Positions 59,531-64,000 of a stretch of DNA of 64,000 bases are shown piece after piece; the stretch's first letter is position 1, and each line of letters starts with the position of its first letter. The translations under genes were made by a program, and so were the position numbers. Below the pieces are notes generated by a model that worked only from the letters and a program-made list of their open reading frames with translations, made no database searches and had not been told where the DNA came from. The stretch is from Streptomyces sp. 1-11. Lineage in GTDB: Bacteria > Actinomycetota > Actinomycetes > Streptomycetales > Streptomycetaceae. Location: positions 1 to 64,000 of the forward strand of contig NZ_BJTV01000026.1 of assembly GCF_007176755.1 (NCBI RefSeq), written 5' to 3'.

Positions 59531-60466
59531 GTGTCCACTCGTTCCAACGCCCAGACGGCTGACAGCACCCCGCGGCCCGCCCGCTCCGCAGCACCCGCCC
59601 ACCGAGCACGCGCCACCCGCTGCACCGAAGCCCTCCGCGACATCGCCGAGGACTGCACCGTGGTCTCCGAGGCCCTCCTGCTCACCGCCTACAACGCGGC
59701 CTCGCCGAACACCGAACTCCTGCAACGCCTCGTCAGCCTTAGGGACCTGGCCGACGAGGCGATCGCAGTCGTCGTCGTCCGCCAGCGCGCCCAGGGCGAG
59801 CCGCTCGCAGACCTCGCACCGATCCTGGAGCTCACCGAGGACCGGCTGCGCAAGAAATACGTCCCGCCCTCCGTCGATCGTGCCCTGGCCGCCCGCCGCC
59901 GGCCCAAGCCGGTCACCTCCGCCCAGAGCGCCGCAGCCGCCGCTGACACGCCCATCCTGCGCCGCCCGGGCCAGCGCCTGGCCTGCGCCCTCACCCTGAT
60001 GCGCAACGGCTCCGGCCGCCGACAGCGGGAAATCGCCGAGCAGATGGGCGTCCACGAGTCCTACGTCTCCCGCATGCTCTCCGGTCAGCGCGACGTCTCC
60101 TGGAGGCACGTCAGGATCATCTGCGACGTATGCGGGGTCGACCCCGAGCTCATGAAGCCACTCTGGGAAGCAGCCGCCAACGTCCAGCCCTCGAACACCG
60201 AAGACCCCGTCCAGTACCTGCGCACCTATCTGCAAGGCCTGCACTACGCACTCGGCTCACCGGACCCCGAGCTCATCCTGGCCGCCGCCCAGCGCACCAT
60301 CAGCGCCGACGACCTCGACCGCGCGATGACCGGCCCCGGCGTCCCCGACTGGCCCGTGATCGAGCGACTCACCGTCCTCCTCCAGAGCCTGCCCAACATC
60401 ACCCGACCCCTGTGGCGCCGCGCCCAGGCGGCCGCCGAAAGCGCCCCCACCGCCACCGCCAGCTGA
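59531..60466 (+). CDS. Xre-family regulator with a long C-terminal domain
   Basis: A 311-residue protein started at GTG (GAAAGAGG site). The helix-turn-helix is residues about 158-190 (RRQREIAEQMGVHESYVSRMLSGQRDVSW). The N-terminal half is helical (ALRDIAEDCTVVSEALLLTAYN) and the C-terminal half is unrecognised (VQYLRTYLQGLHYALGSPDP). It is followed at 27 bases by a sigma-like gene, so the two may form one regulatory unit. Confidence 0.7.
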   Translation: MSTRSNAQTADSTPRPARSAAPAHRARATRCTEALRDIAEDCTVVSEALLLTAYNAASPNTELLQRLVSLRDLADEAIAVVVVRQRAQGEPLADLAPILELTEDRLRKKYVPPSVDRALAARRRPKPVTSAQSAAAAADTPILRRPGQRLACALTLMRNGSGRRQREIAEQMGVHESYVSRMLSGQRDVSWRHVRIICDVCGVDPELMKPLWEAAANVQPSNTEDPVQYLRTYLQGLHYALGSPDPELILAAAQRTISADDLDRAMTGPGVPDWPVIERLTVLLQSLPNITRPLWRRAQAAAESAPTATAS

Positions 60467-60493
60467 CCGGACCGCCACCACAGAGGAAGGACC

Positions 60494-60970
60494 ATGAAGC
60501 CCACACCGCCCGCCGCGGCCGTACTCACCACTGCCTTCTACGCCTTCTACGACCTGCACCACCCGGCCTACCACGCCTACGCCGCCGCACGCCTCCCTCA
60601 CGAGGAAGCCCGACTCAGCGTCACCCAGCTCTTCGACCTCATCGCCAGCAACTGGACCTGGATCATGACCGAGCGGTGCCCCTCCGCCTGGGCCTGGGCA
60701 GAGCACACTCGAGCTATCGCCCGTCGCGCCGGCCACACATCTACGCCAGCCGAGGACGCCGCGCTCCTCCACGACGACCTCTGCCTGAGCATCGACCGCA
60801 TCGCCACCATCACTGGCACCGAGAGCGCTCGGGTCACCGCGCTTCTCGCAGCGGCCCGCCGCACTCCCCAACCCGCTGCACGAAAGAGGTCGGGTTCGGA
60901 GGGTGGGTGGAGGGTGCGGCTGGGTGCTCTGAGCTGGAGTTGTGGCGGCTCGCTCGGCCGGTGGGTTTGA
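60494..60970 (+). CDS. Diverged sigma-factor-like protein
   Basis: A 158-residue protein. Residues 9-75 (VLTTAFYAFYDLHHPAYHAYAAARL ... LSVTQLFDLIASNWTWIM) align in pattern with sigma region 2 of the protein encoded at 23623-24231. Residues about 95-125 (DDLCLSIDRIATITGTESARVTALLAAARR) align with region 4. The last 30 residues look like read-through of non-coding sequence. It is coupled to the Xre-family gene upstream. Confidence 0.55.
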   Translation: MKPTPPAAAVLTTAFYAFYDLHHPAYHAYAAARLPHEEARLSVTQLFDLIASNWTWIMTERCPSAWAWAEHTRAIARRAGHTSTPAEDAALLHDDLCLSIDRIATITGTESARVTALLAAARRTPQPAARKRSGSEGGWRVRLGALSWSCGGSLGRWV

Positions 60971-61465
60971 CGGGCGGTGTTCAGCGACAGCGGGAGGCCA
61001 GGCCGCGGCTCAGCAGCCAAGCGGCTACCCAGGTCCGGTTTCAGTGTTTCCGGGCGAGCCGTTGCCACCCACGAGGCGGCAACCGGCCGCCCGAAGGCCT
61101 GCAACGCCGACGCCGCGCCCGCGTAACTATCCACCGCGAAGAGACCGCCGGCCGTTCGGTGCGCCGAGGGATGCTGTCGTCCCGTCAGTACGGGACGTAC
61201 TCGCCCAGCTCCCCGTCCAAGCCGAAGGCCGACGGTCACGAGCTGGTCGAAGGGGTGGCGCGGGCAGTGGTATGGCATCCTTGGAATAGCTCTCGACCGG
61301 GGATTGCCCGGCAGACGGTTCGTGACCGTCGGAGGGCACGCAACGGTGCTGACCCGACCAGCCAAGTGGAGCGGGTGTAACCGGCCGTCGATCCAAGATC
61401 GTTGGACCGGTCAGTTTCCGTTGCGGCAAGCCGCCCCGTCAGTGCGGAGATTGCTCTGGCACTTG
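60971..61465. other. Interval without a convincing gene
   Basis: Both strands carry open frames with arginine/proline-rich translations and no recognisable domain, so none is called. Nothing resembling an RNA gene or a repeat was noted here. Confidence 0.4.
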
Positions 61466-61699
61466 ATGGGGGCCACCGTGACGGCGCTGCTGCCGTTCCT
61501 CGCCCGCGTTCCACTGCTCGTGTGGGCCCTGCCCGCGGTCGCGCTGCTCTACCTGCTGCTGATCGTCCTGCTGTCGCTCACTGCGGTTTACGCGAAGAAG
61601 CCGGCCCGACGCCGAGCGGCAACCGAGATGGTTCGGATTCTGTGGTTCGCCCAGGGGTGGAAGGACGATCAGGCGCCCGATCCCGACCGGCGGGAGTGA
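61466..61699 (+). CDS. Small membrane protein
   Basis: A 77-residue protein. Residues about 9-42 (FLARVPLLVWALPAVALLYL plus LLIVLLSLTAVYA) form one or two transmembrane helices, followed by a basic, Trp-containing tail (RRRAATEMVRILWFAQGWKDDQ). The GTG at 61478 is an alternative start. Family not recognised. Confidence 0.55.
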   Translation: MGATVTALLPFLARVPLLVWALPAVALLYLLLIVLLSLTAVYAKKPARRRAATEMVRILWFAQGWKDDQAPDPDRRE

Positions 61700-62568
61700 G
61701 GTAGACGGGGTCTGCCGGATCAGTCAGGGGCGTGGCTCAGCCAGGCGCCCCTCGCGGACTCTGCCGCTATCGGCTCTGCCATCTAGACGAATGTCTAGCA
61801 GCCCAGGTTATAGACCGGGCGCCGTTTCCCGTACGATGCAGGGACTCACCGCAATACAACTGGCTGACCGGGACGCCCGTCCTGGGACGCCACGAGGGGG
61901 CCCGAAGCCGGCGGCTACCGGCAACAGACCCCCTGCGGCGAGTACTGCAGTCACCGAGCCCGGCCGTCCAACCATCGGCCGGGCTCACTGCTGAGCACAG
62001 CCCTTGCGGCGGGGCAATTCGGCTTCCTGGTCACGACCAGAAAGACCGCAGTACGGTGATGGCCGTGACGATCACGGGCGCCCAGTCCAGAAAGGCCTGA
62101 CGCAAGGTCAGAGCGCTCTCGTAACAGACGCAATGTTCGTGCTGGTCCATCGGTGCGTCACCTCACTTAGCCCCAAAAAGCCCTTGGGGAAGGGCCCTGG
62201 CCCCGAGCGGGCAAGGCGCTGAGGGGGCCCGTGTGGTGAAGCGGTCCCAAGCATAAGTCAGTTGAGAGATATCCCGGACCCGAGGGACCACAACTTGTGA
62301 GCTTGTGTAGCCATCCAACCACTAGATGTAGGGCTTAGCTCATGCAGAGGGGTTAACGCGCGTGTCGCCGGGGCTGGGGGACCACGCGACCGGCCGCAGC
62401 CGGTCCGCGGTCGCCCCACGCCTGCCGGAACGGTGCTAGAGCAGATGCCGCGAGGCTGGCGGCAGGCAAACATGCAGGCTGCGCCGGCTAATTCCAACAG
62501 GCTCTGCGCAGTCTGTTCCTGCAGAAGACACAGCTGAGAGCTACAGAAACCGCAGGCTGAGCGACATT
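61700..62568. other. 869-bp interval without a convincing gene, with one palindrome
   Basis: No credible gene, tRNA or repeat was found. CTAGAC-GAAT-GTCTAG (61783-61798) is a perfect 6+6 palindrome that could be an operator. The rest is typical GC-rich intergenic sequence with short frames on both strands. Confidence 0.45.
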
Positions 62569-63177
62569 TCAGGTGCCGCCCACGGCCCAGTTGCCGTCCT
62601 GAGGTACTCCGAAACTGAGGCACCAGGGCTTGTGCCCGGGGGCGGTGCAGTGCGCCCAGAGGCGGATGGGTTCGGTACGGAACTCGTCGCGCCAGCGTTG
62701 CTCGCCGAGCGCGTCCTGATACCAGGAGGGCTTCGGGGACTGCACGACGACGAGCCGTTGACGGTCTCCGGGTAGGAGGGAGAAGGCGGGCACCGTACGG
62801 CCGAGCTCATCGGTGTCTTCGACCCTGGGATGGAATTGGAACGGCCCCCAGATGACCCCGGCTCTCTGCTCCGGTGTGGACCCGTCGGCCAGGTGAGGCA
62901 GGCCGGAGCGGTCGGAGTCGTCCCGGATGGTCAGCTGCACGACGAGTTCGCCGAGAGCGGCCGGGGCGTCGAACCGGACGTACAGGGTGTCGCGAGTCCC
63001 CCTCTCCAGCTTGATCCGGAGCTGGGGCGTCAATTCCCTGTGCCAGCGGTCCCGTTCGATCTGCGCGACGGAAGCGGCCGTGGCGTTCGCCTCTCGGGAG
63101 GCCTTCCATGCGCCCCAGGCGGCGACGCCGCTGAGCGCTGCGGCGGCCGCGGCTATGGACGTATCGACGATGCTCAT
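62569..63177 (-). CDS. Single-pass membrane protein
   Basis: A 202-residue protein started at MSIVDTSIAAAAAALSGVAA. One transmembrane helix (residues 4-24), then a charged helix (KASREANATAASVAQIERDRW) and a beta-rich domain (LRIKLERGTRDTLYVRFDAPAALGELVVQLTI...). Similar proteins in Streptomyces are of unknown function. It lies 126 bases from the gene upstream of it on the same strand. Confidence 0.6.
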   Translation of the reverse strand: MSIVDTSIAAAAAALSGVAAWGAWKASREANATAASVAQIERDRWHRELTPQLRIKLERGTRDTLYVRFDAPAALGELVVQLTIRDDSDRSGLPHLADGSTPEQRAGVIWGPFQFHPRVEDTDELGRTVPAFSLLPGDRQRLVVVQSPKPSWYQDALGEQRWRDEFRTEPIRLWAHCTAPGHKPWCLSFGVPQDGNWAVGGT

Positions 63178-63302
63178 GCCGGACTCTAGCCCGAAGGCCG
63201 CCCCGTCCGGCGTTTCCCGGATGCGAGATACCTCCATGAGCGGAGGCAGTCCCCGAAGGCACGCATCCGTGCCCTCGCCCTGGTGCGCCGGTCGCTGTGT
63301 CC

Positions 63303-63959
63303 TCAACGGCCTACACGAATCCTTAGTGGACCGATGTAGACAGACGCGTCTTGCAGGACGTCGGCGACCTCCCGCGAGAGGGAGCCGGGGCGCACGCTGG
63401 TTTGATCCACATCTACCAGGGGGAACTGCACACATCGCACCGGCTTTTCATCCCCGTCGATGAGCACGGTCACCGTGATGGTCTGGCCCCGGCGGAGGAG
63501 GGACGGCTTGAGGAGAAGACCTCCCTGGTGCTGGCCCCCGGTGAGCGGGATCAGCTCCTGCCACGTCTCGATCTGAGGAAGGAGAGTGCCTTCCGGGGCG
63601 GATGCGACATCGAGGACTGCTGCCACCGCGTGATCGAAATCGAACTTGATCGGCTCCGCCCCGTGGAACATCTCAGCAGTCACATCATGGCGTCCTGAGT
63701 TGGAGATGACGAGCTCAACGATGCGAGGGCTCGACAGCCGTACAGAACCAAGGGTGACGTTCAGCAGGGCACCATCACCGGCGGGCCTGTCGAACAACGG
63801 AGTGTTCGACTGTATCCACCAGTTGACCCTTCGCTTCGGGTTGGCCGACCTGAAGGCAGCCCAGGCCCCCAGGACACCGACGATCAGACCCGCCAAGATC
63901 GTGATGACGAACTGCCACCACGAGCCCGATTCCCACCACTTGCTCGCTAGCTTCTCCAT
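63303..63959 (-). CDS. Single-pass membrane protein
   Basis: A 218-residue protein. One transmembrane helix (WQFVITILAGLIVGVLGAWA, residues 15-34) is followed by a beta-rich domain (VRLSSPRIVELVISNSGRHDVTAE; TITVTVLIDGDEKPV). The pattern (short N-terminal anchor, then an Ig-like sandwich with 'VISNSGRHDVT') repeats that of the two other membrane proteins of this part. Function unknown; its own upstream region is outside the window. Confidence 0.6.
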   Translation of the reverse strand: MEKLASKWWESGSWWQFVITILAGLIVGVLGAWAAFRSANPKRRVNWWIQSNTPLFDRPAGDGALLNVTLGSVRLSSPRIVELVISNSGRHDVTAEMFHGAEPIKFDFDHAVAAVLDVASAPEGTLLPQIETWQELIPLTGGQHQGGLLLKPSLLRRGQTITVTVLIDGDEKPVRCVQFPLVDVDQTSVRPGSLSREVADVLQDASVYIGPLRIRVGR

Positions 63960-64000
63960 GGCCCGGATTCAACCACCGGCTGTACCCGTGGATCGGCGGG

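Noticed and set aside
61700..62568. tRNA or attachment-site search in the gene-poor right part
   Set aside because: No cloverleaf with a T-loop consensus (GGTTCGAATCC type) or direct repeat pair was seen, so no tRNA or att site is called.

Overview
The base composition (very GC-rich, strong third-position GC bias, GTG/TTG starts, occasional TTA codons) and the gene families point to a Streptomyces or close relative. The replicon is most likely a large conjugative linear plasmid. It has a rep1/rep2 pair with an iteron-type origin inside rep1, a tpg-type telomere terminal-protein gene, a parAB locus with three palindromic parS-like sites, and a transfer region with an FtsK/TraB-type translocase and VirB1/VirB4/VirB6-like genes.

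Layout. 1-7.7 kb: accessory genes (HhH-GPD-like protein, DUF3846 protein, helix-turn-helix protein, endonuclease VII, lipoprotein) around an old, decaying CRISPR array (A, 3320-4438). 7.7-21.7 kb: a complete type I-E CRISPR-Cas locus. The operon cas3-cse1-cse2-cas7-cas5-cas6e-cas1-cas2 runs on the minus strand and is followed by its leader and a 44-repeat array (B). A 27-repeat array (C) with a slightly different repeat diverges upstream of cas3. 21.7-24.4 kb: small genes including an atypical sigma-like factor. 24.9-28.7 kb: replication (tpg, rep2 DnaB-type helicase, rep1 with origin, Xre regulator). 28.8-32.9 kb: a compact metabolic-looking module (HAD phosphatase, NAD-dependent dehydrogenase, two P-loop kinases) next to a GntR regulator with GTTAAC operators. 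33.3-44.9 kb: conjugation, including candidate TraB recognition repeats just before traB. 45-48.6 kb: RRQRL zinc protein, an orphan Pycsar-type membrane effector, and parAB. 48.7-51.6 kb: decayed cargo (fragments of an arsenite efflux pump and the flavoprotein ArsO, a broken Abi-like gene) and a PD-(D/E)XK-like protein. 52-64 kb: small regulators, a secreted HNH nuclease, a membrane-anchored Mrr nuclease, an acetyltransferase, a second sigma-like/Xre pair and several single-pass membrane proteins.

How it fits together. Rep1/Rep2 plus the origin start replication, Tpg would cap linear ends, ParAB/parS segregate copies, and GntR with TraB and the VirB-like proteins handle transfer. The I-E system with about 85 recognisable spacers, the Mrr and PD-(D/E)XK proteins, the PycTM protein and a dead Abi-like gene make the element look like a carrier of anti-phage or anti-plasmid functions. 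Family names come from motif recognition only; no database search was possible.
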